From assembly GCA_025617375.2 (NCBI GenBank), contig JAMYGW020000004.1:62001-126000 (forward strand): a DNA stretch of 64,000 nt. Reading direction: 5' to 3'. The translations under genes were made by a program, and so were the position numbers. This document shows positions 11,523 to 22,995 of the stretch, one piece after another (within the stretch, counting starts at the first letter, position 1; each line of letters begins with the position of its first letter). A model generated the notes under the pieces. It was not told the DNA's origin. It searched no databases and was given only the letters and a program-made list of their open reading frames with translations. The DNA comes from Acarospora socialis. Taxonomy: Eukaryota > Ascomycota > Lecanoromycetes > Acarosporales > Acarosporaceae.

Positions 11523-12970
11523 ATGTCACCCCCCACGTCCTCCTCACCACCTCCTCCACCGACAAAAGCAAAAGCAAAAGCAAAGGAAAACATCGCCCTC
11601 TACACGACGCCCTCGCACGAGCTGTATCTCGGACGGGCCGGGCCGGATCTCGAAGCGGTTGTGGATGGGGATGGCAGGGATGGGCATGACGCGAGGCAGG
11701 AAGTGAGTGAGAGTCAAAAGCTACGGGAGGGGGAGGTGTGTGTGGGCGTGAGGAGGACGGGGATTTGCGGGTAAGTTGCCTTTCGCTTTTTCATGTCAAC
11801 TCGAATTCTCTCTCCGTGGCGGGAATAAGAGATTTAGGCGGGGTAGGAGAGGGATGGATTTGGTGGGGGCACAGCGGAGGAGGTTCTGAGGTAGAGACGT
11901 GGCTGGTTGGCTCCTCCTCCCACCTACCTGCCTAAACACTGGTACTGGAGAAAGAGTTGGGGGCTACCTCATACAGTCTGAATAAACACATGCCATCCGT
12001 ATCTAAGCAACCTCACAAGCTGATCGATTACCATTTTAGTTCCGATATCCACTTCTGGCAGCACGGCCGCATCGGGCCCATGATCGTCTCCTCCGCGCAC
12101 ATCCTCGGCCACGAGTCCTCCGGCGTCGTGCTGGCCGTGCACACACCCTCGGTCACGCACCTCCGCCCCGGCGACCGCGTCGCCATTGAGCCCAACGTCA
12201 TCTGCCACGCGTGCGAGCCGTGCCTGACGGGCCGGTACAACGGGTGCGAGAAGGTGCGCTTCCTGTCGACGCCGCCGGTGCATGGGCTGCTGCGGCGATA
12301 CGTCGTGCATCCGGCCATTTGGTGTCACCCGATCGGCGACATGAGTTTCGAGCACGGGGCGTTGTTGGAGCCCTTGAGCGTGGTGTTGGCGGGCATGGAG
12401 AGGGCGGGTGTGCGGCTGGGCGATCCGGTGCTGATCTGTGGGGCCGGGCCAATCGGGCTTGTGGCGCTTCTGTGCTGTCGCGCGGCGGGCGCGGAGCCGA
12501 TCGTCATTACGGATATCGATGACGGGAGGTTGAGGTTCGCCAAGGAGCTGGTGCCGAGCGTGAAGACGCATCTTGTGCAGAAGGTCGCGGCCGAAGAGAC
12601 GGCGGAGAAAATTGTTGGCTTGGCGGGTATGAGGCCGGCGGTGGCGTTGGAGTGTACGGGCGTGGAGAGCAGTGTCGCGACGGCGATCTGGTCCGTCAAG
12701 TTCGGTGGCAAAGTCTACGTGATCGGCGTGGGCAAGAACGAGATGAATGTCCCGTTCATGCGTCTGAGCACGCAGGAGATCGACCTGCAGTTCCAATACC
12801 GCTATTGCAATACGTGGCCGAGAGCCATTCGGTTGGTGAGGAGTGGAGTGGTTGATTTGTCGAAGCTCGTGACGCATAAGTTTGATCTCGAAGAGGCCCT
12901 GGAGGCTTTCAAGACGGCTGCGGATCCGTCGACGGGCGCGATAAAGGTTATGATCAAGAATGATGATTGA
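11523..12970 (+). CDS. lad1: L-arabinitol 4-dehydrogenase
   Basis: Exons 11523-11770 and 12040-12970 (269-nt intron, GTAAGT donor, TTTTAG acceptor) encode 392 residues of the zinc medium-chain dehydrogenase family. The splice restores RRTGICGSDIHFW, which carries the catalytic-zinc Cys. Also visible: GHESSG with the catalytic His/Glu, the structural-zinc cluster [15 protein letters not shown], the substrate-region [14 protein letters not shown], and the NAD fold [11 protein letters not shown] followed by ITDIDDGRL, where the acidic residue implies NAD+ preference. The enzyme oxidises L-arabinitol to L-xylulose in the fungal L-arabinose pathway, in the cytosol. Oddities are a long intron and a Pro/Ser-rich N-terminal extension with a KAKAKAKEN run. 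Xylitol or sorbitol dehydrogenase is the main alternative, but the [15 protein letters not shown] context favours LAD. Confidence 0.92.
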
Positions 12971-14354
12971 TTTTGAGCGTGTGTTCCCTGTTGCGTTTCG
13001 AAAAGCGTGCTTTTGAGTTATTGTGGCTTGGCACAGCAACGCGATATGAATTGCATGACATGATGAACTGATGAGATGGAATGATTGACATTAAGGATAC
13101 TATCGTCATTTTCTCACAGCTGCTGTGAGACCTTATTCCCGGAACACACAAAGTCAATGGATCGGAGAGCATCTCTAAGTTTTCCAAGGTATGAGTCGAT
13201 CGACTGGTTGAAACCCTTGGGCAAGAATGATGGCTGCTAGGCTTGGAGATCAAAGGGTTGGCTTCGAGATAGCAAAACTGCCAGAATGACTGCCTCCTGA
13301 ATGGGAGCCCTCCAAGTTTAGGAGACAGCTCCTATGACACCCAAGTCCTAGCTTCCACGCAAGAGGCCGAACGTATTGAATGCTCCACTATAACTCTGGA
13401 AGCCAACTCTCGCCGCACAGCCACTCGGTGTACGCACCGACGCTTCGGAGAAGTCTCAACGACAATCGAGACTGTTCCTCATACCAGGAGAGTACCAATA
13501 CCCTTCCATAGTGTGGCCCACAAAACAGACGCACTAGCAGTGTAGCCAGAGTCTATAAGTTGAAGGTATGGAGTACGATTTGTATACCGCCAAGGAGTCT
13601 CTGTTCCAAATGTTCTCACTACCAGATTCCGACCCCTCCGTGACCGAAACTATAGTGGAGTACAGTCATGAAGGGTCGGCACTCGCCACTCTTGCGGTAG
13701 TTGGGCTTGTATAGGGTGACTGAAGAGGACGATAGGTGGCTCAAAGTCTTGTTTCAGACTCGTAGATTCGATGTGAAGCAGATGGTCCCAAAAGATGTTT
13801 GAAGCTGTGAGCCTTAACCGTTTTTGAGCCGAAGGATAGATTGGAAGTATCATCATGCGGGCGAGACGTCACCTTACACTAGTGCTCGGTCCTTGAACGA
13901 GGTCGACTATAACGAAGCTTTATGGCCCGCGAATTCATTGTTGTTCATGATGAAAACGGTGACCACACGTAGCCATCTCGTGCATCTCGCAGTGACCAAG
14001 GTGCCTTGCTTCGGAGGTAGTCTTCTGGCGAGCGCCTGCCGTAGGTTAGTTATAATGATGCCTCTCCGAAAGAACAGTTCATATGAACGCGGCAACCCTG
14101 TCTCTGAATGGGGGAAGGAAGTTTGAAGTTCGAAGGGTGTAAAGAAGACGGATGATTGATACTGTCCGCTTGCAAGTATCAGTATGGGTGTGGGGTGAAA
14201 GAGCTGTTCACCGAATCCTATCAGCCTTCGATTCTCTATCTGTTCTGAACCAAATACCGTGGAGCATTTTCGAAATCACTCAGCTTTGTTGTCCTCAAAC
14301 GTCGAACACTGGCACCTTCCTCCGAGATAGGGCAAGAGCGGATTTGAGCAACTC

Positions 14355-14392
<38 letters not shown>

Positions 14393-17135
14393 GTGAGAGA
14401 GAGATAGAGATAGAGATCGATGTGATGTAGGTGATTACATCAACAAGCAACGTCTGCAGAACAAAGAAAGCGGATAGCAATGCAGGAGTTGCTACGAGAG
14501 AGAAATCATGACAGATTGCGCAGGTGGATGAGAGGCGCAGGCCGAATCGCCTTTTCCACTGAAAGGAGCCGGTGCTTTTGAGAAGACTGTAGCTGGCAGA
14601 GGTCGGTTCACTCGGATATGGGACCTCACGTTCCTACAGATCCATGAGGTGTAGGCTCTTCAAGCGAGGCCGAAGTGACTGCCATAATCCGCACGCAAGG
14701 TCAAGTCGCGTCGGGACAGTGGGAAAGGTTGAGAGAATGTTTCTCACCGCGAATGTGCCGGAACGGAGTCCCGATTGTTGTCCATGGAGTAGGATACCAA
14801 CCCTGTCCTCGTCCTCCGAGCTGTTATGTTGGACGTCCCTTCGGTCCGTAGGAGGGCCTTCGGAAGATTGAGATAGAATAATATCGACTGCCTGGTCTAG
14901 CAGCGGCCTCGGGTCGGGCTGCGCCAAGCGCGGTCCTTATTCATGCGATAACGTACAACAGATGTGTACAATAATACACACGGCGTAACATTATTGAGCG
15001 AAACTCAATTCCCAAGAAAGCAGCACATCCAATCCGAAACTCCAGGGTCTCTGATGCAGTCGTGTAACTAAGCAGACACGTGCTCCAACGTCTGCACTGC
15101 ACGGCATCTGGGCAGCTCCTCGTTCCGGTCATGCAGGACATTGGCCGCCTCCCCCACTCAAAGCACGATTGATGGTATAGATGTATTGTACTCATATTCA
15201 TCCGCAATTCTTGTATGGAGTGAAGGAACGTGCAATATCATATCTGAATCATCAGTGCAGGACGGTACATAACCTGGAAACCCCAAACTTGGGCTGGAAA
15301 GCAGAAGCGCCGGAAGAGGAGTCTGTGCCCGGTTAAGCGCCGAACCATACGAGGTAAGGTAGGTAGGTACCTTAGGTAGAGTAGTATGGCGCTTGATGAT
15401 GATAAATGAAGAGGTAGGATATAACTGCTAGAGTACTGTCATCTTCACGCAGCAATTAGGTATGTTGAGTACGTTGTAGGTAAGACTGAGGATTGTGATA
15501 GATCAGATCCCAACCAAAACAATCAGCTCTCCGTGTGGGGTGGCGATGGCATCGCTCTCAGATATCGGTTTGTGTCTTGTTACTCTACCTTACTCACTTG
15601 TGATCAAGGCACCTTAGTGGTAGCTACCTAAGGTAGGTAAGGGATGTACGGCATATCATGCGCACGAAGCAGCGAAATGTTTGTAAGTGTGCAAGTGGTA
15701 ATCGATTGGCGTGGGCGTGGGCGTGGGCGTCAAGTGAGGTGGAGGTGCTTGGGGCTCTGGAGGGTGTTCGTGTCCAGGATGGTCGTAGCGTGATGGCGTT
15801 ACGAGTGCTTGAAACTACCTTACTCCTTACCTATACCCGTCCCCTTTCAGGCTTTGTGAGATGTGACATGAGATGTGATATGTGATGTCGTTCAGAGTCA
15901 TATATTTCTTCTTGTGCGCGACCCTTCCTTCTGACCACAGGCATTGTCTCGTGCTGACTTGAAGATCCCACAGTTGTCTCTACCCTGCTTTGCCAGATAC
16001 AACGTACCGTAACTTACCTTTTGTACTCTAATCAGATTAGTCATCGGCGGTTCATTCCCCCACCTCTAAGCAGCGCATGTTGCCAGGGTGATGATCTGAG
16101 TTCTCGTCTATTCGGCCTTACTACTTGCCGTATACCTCCATATCTGCTAAAGGTACTCTATGTGTGGCCAAGGAGAGGTTGACTGAACGGATGCTGATGT
16201 TTTGTATAGCTGAGTTATGACCAAGATGCGGGTAGTGTCCATGTCTCAAGGTGCGGAGACTGGTCCGCTCCCTAGGTACATGATATGCACTATATGCCCA
16301 GAGTGTTATTACCGGGCTTGAGCCGACCTCAGCCCGAACGTGCAACCGTCCCAAAATAGGAGATAGATAGGGTTGTCCTTGGTATAAAGGTACCTCCCAG
16401 GTTCCTAGGTTGCTTCGTCGACCGTGAGTCTACTCTCTTAGTAAGTACTCTGCTCCCACAGTAGCACCGGCCAGATGCTGGAAGTCAGTGGTTTGTGTTT
16501 CGCTTGCTTGGGCTCGGCTGGTACGGCAATCAGAGTCAATTACCTTGATTGTTCGGAGAGGCGAATCGGAATATCCCCAATCACCCTCCGTACGATACAT
16601 CTCTGTTGTTGTTACTTGTCCGCCATGGTTGTGGAGATCGTCCGCCAATCTGTGCACGGACAGTGGCAAAAGGAAGAAGTCTGTGCTCTGGTCCACAAGC
16701 TACCTATAGGTAGACCCCTCATCTGCCCTCTCGGTGCTAACTGAGTGTCCGTCTGGGTAGGGCCTCCTTTGCCAGGGTGGATTGGGACTCCCCTTCCCTG
16801 CCATTTTAGTCTCATGTGATGGCTGAGTGATTGTGATGACTCGCATATTATTCTGGAGAAGGCGTTCTGATTAAAATCTCCGACATTGTCTAGGTAGAGC
16901 TGCAGGGGGAAACCGGCGCTTTTTGAAAACACCCCCACTAAGCCCAGTCTAAACGCTTCCTTCGTTATGATGGTACTGTACAAGGCAGGGAAGTCATCGG
17001 TACATATAAAGTACCCCGAGTGAGAACAACGCTGCAATAGAATTAGAGCTCGCGGCATCGAGCAATGGAACAAAGAGACTTTTCAAGAACATGCTGATAT
17101 GGGAATCCAATCGCTAAATGTGCAGGACAAAACAA
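12971..17135. other. 4.2-kb gene-poor region
   Basis: I see no supportable gene. Features present are a GA microsatellite at ~14358-14418, a GTGGGC hexamer run near 15710-15731, and repeated AGGTA/TACCT motifs near 15350-15380, 15605-15640, 16265, 16385-16410 and 16700. Several open frames of 60-150 codons lack ATG starts or recognisable composition. Confidence 0.55.
14358..14418. repeat. GA-rich microsatellite
   Basis: A nearly perfect run of about 16 GA units followed by imperfect GAGT/GATA units. Confidence 0.9.
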
Positions 17136-18753
17136 TCATTGAGTGTACCAGTGTATAAGACTGTTGACGTTATTCGGGTCGTCGTCACGCTCGGCTGGCG
17201 TCACTCGAATCATTCGTGTGGCATCGGCAGTGTCTGCGCCTTCGCGACTGCCCCAGGCAGTCTGACCCTTGTCGTCAGTACCATGACGCTTTGTTCGTTG
17301 CGGGGCCCAGCCTCTCCCATGGACGAGGGGTGGCAACTCACCACATTCAGGGTCAACATCGCGTAAAGCTTGATAAAGCCATGAAAGTAACCAAACAGGA
17401 TGGACAAGGGTAATAACAGGAAGTCGACCGGATAACGGATGTAGTGACCGAGTAATTTGACGAACTTGCTGACGAACATCCACGAAGCGAACAAGCTCAT
17501 AACGACCAAGCGTGGGTGAGGATCCCAGGATGTTGTGGCATGGCAACAAAGATAGACGAGTAAGGCATCACCGATCAATGCCGGTGGTGATAAAGTCGTC
17601 AAATGAACTGCGTATGCGCTCCATGGTTGCTGCCTTTAGCCCGAGTCAGCCAGGACCAACATCATTAGCCGAAGAAGCACATGTCGGAAAGAGGTCAGTA
17701 CGAAAAGGTCAAAGTACAGATAAATCAACAGGGGGTAGACGGACGGCTAAAGCGATCGGACTACACGGACCTCCAGATGTGCCTCTCCACAAACATGCTT
17801 GTAAGGTTACTTCGCCAATTGCTGCGGGACCATCGCAAACATTGCTTTAAAAACATCGGATTGTCTTCCAGAGTGGTCTGTACCTCGGCCTCCTTGTGAT
17901 ATTGGATGTAGGTCTTCCAGCCATGCGATACAGTCCACCGGGTAATGAAATTGTCATCGTCGGCGTTGAGATGATACCTGCAAAGCCAGGACTCGTTGGT
18001 GAAACTGTAGGTGAAGGCCTCATCCTGAAGCATGCTGGTCCGATAGGCCACCGTTCGACCCGAAAGGCACGGGAGACCTCCATCCACGTGTGTACAAGCA
18101 GCGCAGTCGAAGTTCCTCCGCTCCAGGTACAGCGCTCCGAAAAAGTTATAGATGCGCTGTAACGCTTTTGGTTTCTCCGCTCGTCGAAGTCGCTGGCAAG
18201 TCCCCACTCCACCCATCCTTGGATCCTCGAAAGGCGCCAGTATCCAGTAGAGTATCCTCGAGGGCCAGGTAACGTCGTCGTCAGCGAAGATGGTGATCTT
18301 CGTCTGGACTTCCGGTATAGCTCGAGCCATCTGGCGCCGTTTATTGGGTTGCGCTACACTGAAGACGCGGATGCGGGAGGTCTCCATACACTTGACCATT
18401 TCCCACGCACGTTTGACGTGTGCATCGATGGTCACTAACAGAATCTCAAACGGCTCGGAGTTGAGCAGGGACTGAATGGTCTCCCGCAGTTCTCCCCCAT
18501 CCCCGTCAATAGTAGGAATAATGATGGTAACGTCTTGGGATCTCAGCGTGGGGTTCTCTGGTATATGAATGGGCCGGAAGGTCCAGAAGGCAAATAGATT
18601 GACGATTAGGCGTGTATAGCGATACAGACTGGCTCAAGAAGGCTCGTGTCAGCCATCACAGATTTGGGGACTAGAAGCCCTCGAGCAGGAACTGTGCCGC
18701 CGTGAGAGCATTACTTACAAAAGAAGGACGAAAAGCTCAAGCCGAGATAACAT
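17136..18753 (-). CDS. Family-2 glycosyltransferase (Cps1/hyaluronan-synthase-like polysaccharide synthase)
   Basis: Four exons on the minus strand: 18719-18753, 17767-18628, 17342-17629 and 17136-17261; total 436 residues, all phases consistent. A membrane segment opens the protein (FVLLFLYRYTRLIVNLF). The GT-A domain follows: VTIIIPTIDGDGGE, the metal-binding FADDDV, HVDGGL, ADDDNFITRW, and the processive-synthase signature QCLRWSRSNWR (Q..RW). Three C-terminal hydrophobic segments come next (GDALLVYLCC, VVMSLFASWMFVSKF, LLLPLSILFGYFHGFIKLY), then a short polar tail with WGSREGAD. This arrangement matches fungal Cps1-type membrane polysaccharide synthases, which use a UDP-sugar at the plasma membrane; the polymer is unknown. 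Donors of introns 2 (GTGTAG) and 3 (GTGAGT) were chosen to keep conserved WRSQPWSAYAV and NVTAWGSRE intact. The gene stands alone between gene-poor flanks. Confidence 0.86.
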
Positions 18754-21252
18754 GTTGACATGGAACGAGTGGATTAAACGCTTGAGTAATGAGAGCAGTC
18801 ACAACATCCATTGCGTGTCAAAAGTCCTCCGACGGACCCGCATGGTCTATATATTTTCTTTAAGCCACTCCTCCTCCCTGGGACGATAGCATGCAAGCTC
18901 CATCGGAGATTCTGGGGGAAAGTTTCGTATGCTGGGATATGAAGTCAGAATCGTTGCGCGACGACGAAACATCGCGGACGAAAAGGGTTGCCTGCATTAG
19001 ACTAGAGATCGTCATTCCCGTGCGGATTGAACGTTGTATGATGTAGGTATTCAATCCGTAACCATGAGAGGTACCTTTATCATTAATACTCCATATCCTT
19101 TGATGTGCGAGTAAGGTATGAGCTGCAGAGGGCGGCTGCACCATTTTGCGCCATGAGGGTGTGCCAAACAAAAACATGAGCAGGGTAAGGTACCTTAAGT
19201 CGGTAAGGTAAGGTAAGGTACTTTAAGGTACGGTAGGTAGGTACGAAATACATTGTAGGCCGGCAGTTCAAGACAACTAAAGTGGTGGATTCTCTTAGGC
19301 ACGGGTAGAGCAGAGACGAGTATTTCGAGGGGGCTGCTGCTTGTTTCAATAATGCTTGCGCGAGGTATCAACTACCTCGATAACACACGACAATGCGGCA
19401 CAGAAGCCAAGTATCTGATACGGTCCCTCTCCAGCGCAAGTACTTTGCCTTCTGGCATTCATACACGTCGTGACAGGATGGGCTGGATGGTATTGCCGGA
19501 ACTGAAGCCCACGCAAAGCTCGACTCGGACGGTCCAACCTTATGAGTTTGTCTTCTGTGTGCACTAGCTTGGATGAAATGCAAAATGCACCAGTCTTACA
19601 CTTCTCAAGCAGAAAGAGACTTAATTGATAAGGAGGGAAGCCTTCGCGGCCAGAATCAGCGCCAGCCTTTGCCTGAGGTGCCTAACCAGAGGAAACAGAG
19701 CTCCAAGCCAGTCGATGAAGGGAAAGTCTCCAGTCGAATGTAAGGTAGTGATAGTAGGATCGCTGTGAGCGTGTTCTGGTACATTACCTACGTCCAATAT
19801 GAGGCGTCGTCGACGGCTTGAGACTAGTTCCTGACGAATCAGACAAGTCCGTTCGCGGCCACCACTCGGTATATGCTGGTCGATGCCCACGAGTTGCCGA
19901 TTAGTTCGAGGAAGCATGCGGAGAGGTCTGTCATTCTGCCGATAGCCAATTTGCTGAGTTGCTATCGAAAGGTTGAGCGGCTGTGCCTGCATGCGGAGGA
20001 TGCTCTTGGAACCTATCGAAGATGCATTCGACCGAAGCGATACGCACGCTTAACGCGGCCATCAAAGCTTCAGGGTATGCGACATGTACCTTCTCGAGGA
20101 AGTGATAATGGTACATGCCAGAAGCCGTCGAGCGGTACAGATTGCGTGGGGGTTACTGGCCCTCTGCGTACCGTCAGAGAACCCTGGTCAGTGATACGAC
20201 AACGGAGAGGATCAGAAGACAAACGCGGGACAAGGGAATCGAAAAGCTAAACTCGAAGAGGTCCTTGGTTACACCGCGGCAAAAGGGTTGGTTGCGGATA
20301 TCCCTTGGAGCGACTTGGTTGTAAAGGCGTGCTGGACTTCGCTGTCCAAACTACTGACAGACGCGTCCTCGGGACATAAGGGCTTTTTTCGACGGCCGAT
20401 GTACATCGTTCGGCGGGAGAGCGGCCAGGAGGTACACCGGCTTCCTACCTTGCTCCCGGTAGATGCATAGATTGTGGCGCTCATGATCTCCCGGGCGTGT
20501 GGGAAGTTGCTTCCCCGTCCTTAGCGAGGGCTTATTCTCGAGCTTGTCGTGCGGTTTCTGGGGGTTGCCCCAGATTCGGGATGCAGATGGTGCCATGATT
20601 GGCGTGCATCTAGACCTCCATGTCGACTGGACCTGGCAATCGGCGGCAGAGCTGCATTGATAGACATGTTGGAGCTCCAAGTATGTCAAGACGTGCGCCA
20701 TACGGCAGATGTGCAATTCAATCGCACGAGAAAATAGAATGTTTTGCCTGTATCATCAGCTTCGCGATGCGGACTCGATGAAATGAACACCCTCATGGGC
20801 CTCATGAAGTCTGCAGTTTCAGTTTTCGTCCGCATAGACATGGCTGGTATTACTGCCCAGATCGACGATCCAATCTTACAGGCACTGGGGGACCCGCTGG
20901 GGTACGTGGTGAGACCCAAAATCAGTGGTGTAGCTGATCCAATGCTGATAGTAGGGCCGTACGTCATGCGCATTGGTACAGCAGAATGTTGTGATTGTTA
21001 CATGGACAAGTTGTCCTATTGCAGCATACGCTTTGGCAGGCAAAAGCCTTCAACAAGATCTCATAGCATTCTCAGTCGCTACCATCACAGTTGATACCAT
21101 TCTTGCACGGTTCGGAGCGGTAATATCTAAGCTTACTTCGCATAACGAAAGTAGGTGCACAGGCTCAGCAAGATCAGGTGTACACACAAGTTCTTTGGGT
21201 CAGAGCGAAGAACTTCGCCGGGATCCAACTGCACCTAGGTTAATCAGGCGCC
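18754..21252. other. 2.5-kb gene-poor region
   Basis: No gene I can support. A dense block of AAGGTA/TACCTT motifs lies at ~19185-19245. Between ~20270 and 21110 there are protein-like fragments in several frames of both strands, which could be a decayed gene, but no family is recognisable. Confidence 0.5.
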
Positions 21253-22464
21253 TTACAGTTGCCCTCGATAACACCAATCTCTTCCGTTCAACAATACCTC
21301 GAACTCCAATCCACCAAATACCCCGACGGCGGCATGGAGATCGTAGTTGCCCTCCAGTCCGTCGACACCCAAATCGTTGGCAGCATCCAGCTCCTCGTGC
21401 AGATCCCATCCAGCTTCTTTCCTGCCATCTCTGGTAAAGAACACCCCCACCACCAGCGGTGATGCGGAGGGGCGTGCGTCATATCCAGGCGGGCTTTCTG
21501 GGATCGAGAAAGTCATCCCAATACCCACCGTTTGACCCACCTTTATTGAAGAGGTGAAGTCTTTGCCGCCCCAAGTATCGTTCACATATCTTCTCCCATC
21601 GTCGCCGTGGACTGCCAATGAACCGCGTTCCCAACCTGGCATTCTCCATGTCGGGTACGGCAACGCGCAGAATCCGAGGGCTAGCGAGCTCTCGTCCGCG
21701 CCTCTACCGCCGCCGAGGGACAGGACCCGCACTTCGAAATAGATTATTTTGGTGGTCCTGGTCCTTAAAGGCGAATCCACCTGCGCAAAGTAGAGGGGCA
21801 GGTTGCTCAAAAGACAGGAATCTGTGGAACCTGGCCAGGTTCTACCCTTCCATGCGCCTATGCGTGACATGGTCAAGTTACCATTGAATTCTCTTGGTCT
21901 TATCAGCCGAACGTCACCGTGGTTTACGCTGCCGTACTCTGCCTGGTTGGGTAATCGTGGTTGGTAGAGCGGATACATACAACACCACGCATGGGCGCGA
22001 TCTGCCTCTGAAAGACTTGCATTGCCGGCCGGACTTGACTCGTGCCCTAGGCTAGGTGGTGGAGGTAAGAGAGAATTGTCCGGAACGACGGTCCAGTCGT
22101 GATTCGCTGGAACATCACCTTTAGACTGATGTGAGGGTGGGGGACCCGGCGGGGGTGCATATTGCTCCTGATGTGAGGGAGGTGGCCCCGCAGGAGGTGT
22201 GTATTGTCCGACATGTGAAGGCGGTGGGTCTGGTGGTGGTGCGTACTGTTCGCGGTGTGAGGGTGGTGGTCCCGGAGGCGGCGCGTACTGTTCGCGATGT
22301 GAAGGTGGAGGACCAGGAGGAGGTGTGAAAATCTCTTGTGATTGTTGCGAGGATGGCTGCTTTTCTATTGAAGAGTGGCCACTAGCAGAATTAATGCCTT
22401 CAGATGATGAAGGTCCACCAATCTTCTCGGGCAAATCCCCCTTCAGTGACTTGAAGAAACCCAT
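21253..22464 (-). CDS. Proline-repeat SPRY-domain protein
   Basis: A single exon of 403 residues. It begins MGFFKSLKGDLPEKIGG, passes a Ser/Gln-rich stretch, and then has five tandem 14-residue repeats of the PPPGPPPSHREQY type (residues ~47-116). The C-terminal ~220 residues resemble a SPRY domain: an opening DVRLIRPREF-like strand, IIYFEVRVLSLGGG, LALGFCALPYP, LAVHGDDGRRYVNDTWGGKDF, VGQTVGIGMTF and VGVFFTRDGRK. SPRY domains bind protein partners, and fungal ones often act as adaptors of ubiquitin ligases (Ssh4/Ear1, Vid30 complex), but this protein lacks a membrane segment and PPxY motifs. Function is therefore left open. It is transcribed in the same direction as the gene at 22996-24161. 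Confidence 0.85.
   Translation of the reverse strand: MGFFKSLKGDLPEKIGGPSSSEGINSASGHSSIEKQPSSQQSQEIFTPPPGPPPSHREQYAPPPGPPPSHREQYAPPPDPPPSHVGQYTPPAGPPPSHQEQYAPPPGPPPSHQSKGDVPANHDWTVVPDNSLLPPPPSLGHESSPAGNASLSEADRAHAWCCMYPLYQPRLPNQAEYGSVNHGDVRLIRPREFNGNLTMSRIGAWKGRTWPGSTDSCLLSNLPLYFAQVDSPLRTRTTKIIYFEVRVLSLGGGRGADESSLALGFCALPYPTWRMPGWERGSLAVHGDDGRRYVNDTWGGKDFTSSIKVGQTVGIGMTFSIPESPPGYDARPSASPLVVGVFFTRDGRKEAGWDLHEELDAANDLGVDGLEGNYDLHAAVGVFGGLEFEVLLNGRDWCYRGQL
22117..22326 (-). repeat. 42-bp coding minisatellite (five 14-residue Pro repeats)
   Basis: Five in-frame copies of a 42-bp unit in the SPRY gene, encoding variants of (T/A)PPPGPPPSHREQY. The second copy is almost identical to the first; later copies diverge (PPPDPPPSHVGQY, PPAGPPPSHQEQY). 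Confidence 0.9.
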
Positions 22465-22995
22465 CGTTTTCTCGCTGTGTCTCTAACGGTTCAGAAGTTT
22501 GGCTGGTATTCTGTGAAGGAAGAGTGAGTATTTGCGCTCTGTCTGTAGGTGAATGGTCATGAGATTCCTACGAAAGCATACAGAGGGGTGGCAGAATAGT
22601 GACGTAGTAGGTGTTAGCTCAGGGCGGTGTCGCTGCATAGCCCGCTTGGCGTAATCGTACGGGTATGGTATCAAGTTTATGTTATGATGGCAATTCAGTC
22701 ATGAGATTTAACGTTACTCTTAAATTGTATGCACATCTCAGTAGTTTCTCCTTCTCTCTCCAAATCCTTTCGCCCTTCAATTGCATGACTGCTTCTAAGT
22801 GGATTTTTTCTAAGTCTTTGGATTGCAAAACGTCAGTCTTGTAAGATCCCTACGATTACACCAATCTCTGCAGACAAATGACTCCATGTCACCTCTATAG
22901 ATGAGCCAGACATCCCAGCCGCAGAACAGTTGACCACTTGATATCAAGATTGAACGCCGCCGCTATGTCTGGTTACGATCAAACTTGGAAACGGA
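22465..22995. other. Intergenic region (SPRY promoter / MBL-like 3' flank)
   Basis: Contains the upstream region of the SPRY gene and the 3' flank of the metallo-beta-lactamase-like gene. No other structure was recognised. Confidence 0.5.

Noticed and set aside
14634-14927. 97-codon minus-strand frame
   Set aside because: Start is TTG; no conserved motif.
20270-21110. Possible decayed gene with membrane-like fragments
   Set aside because: Fragments appear on both strands in several frames; neither strand nor family can be decided.
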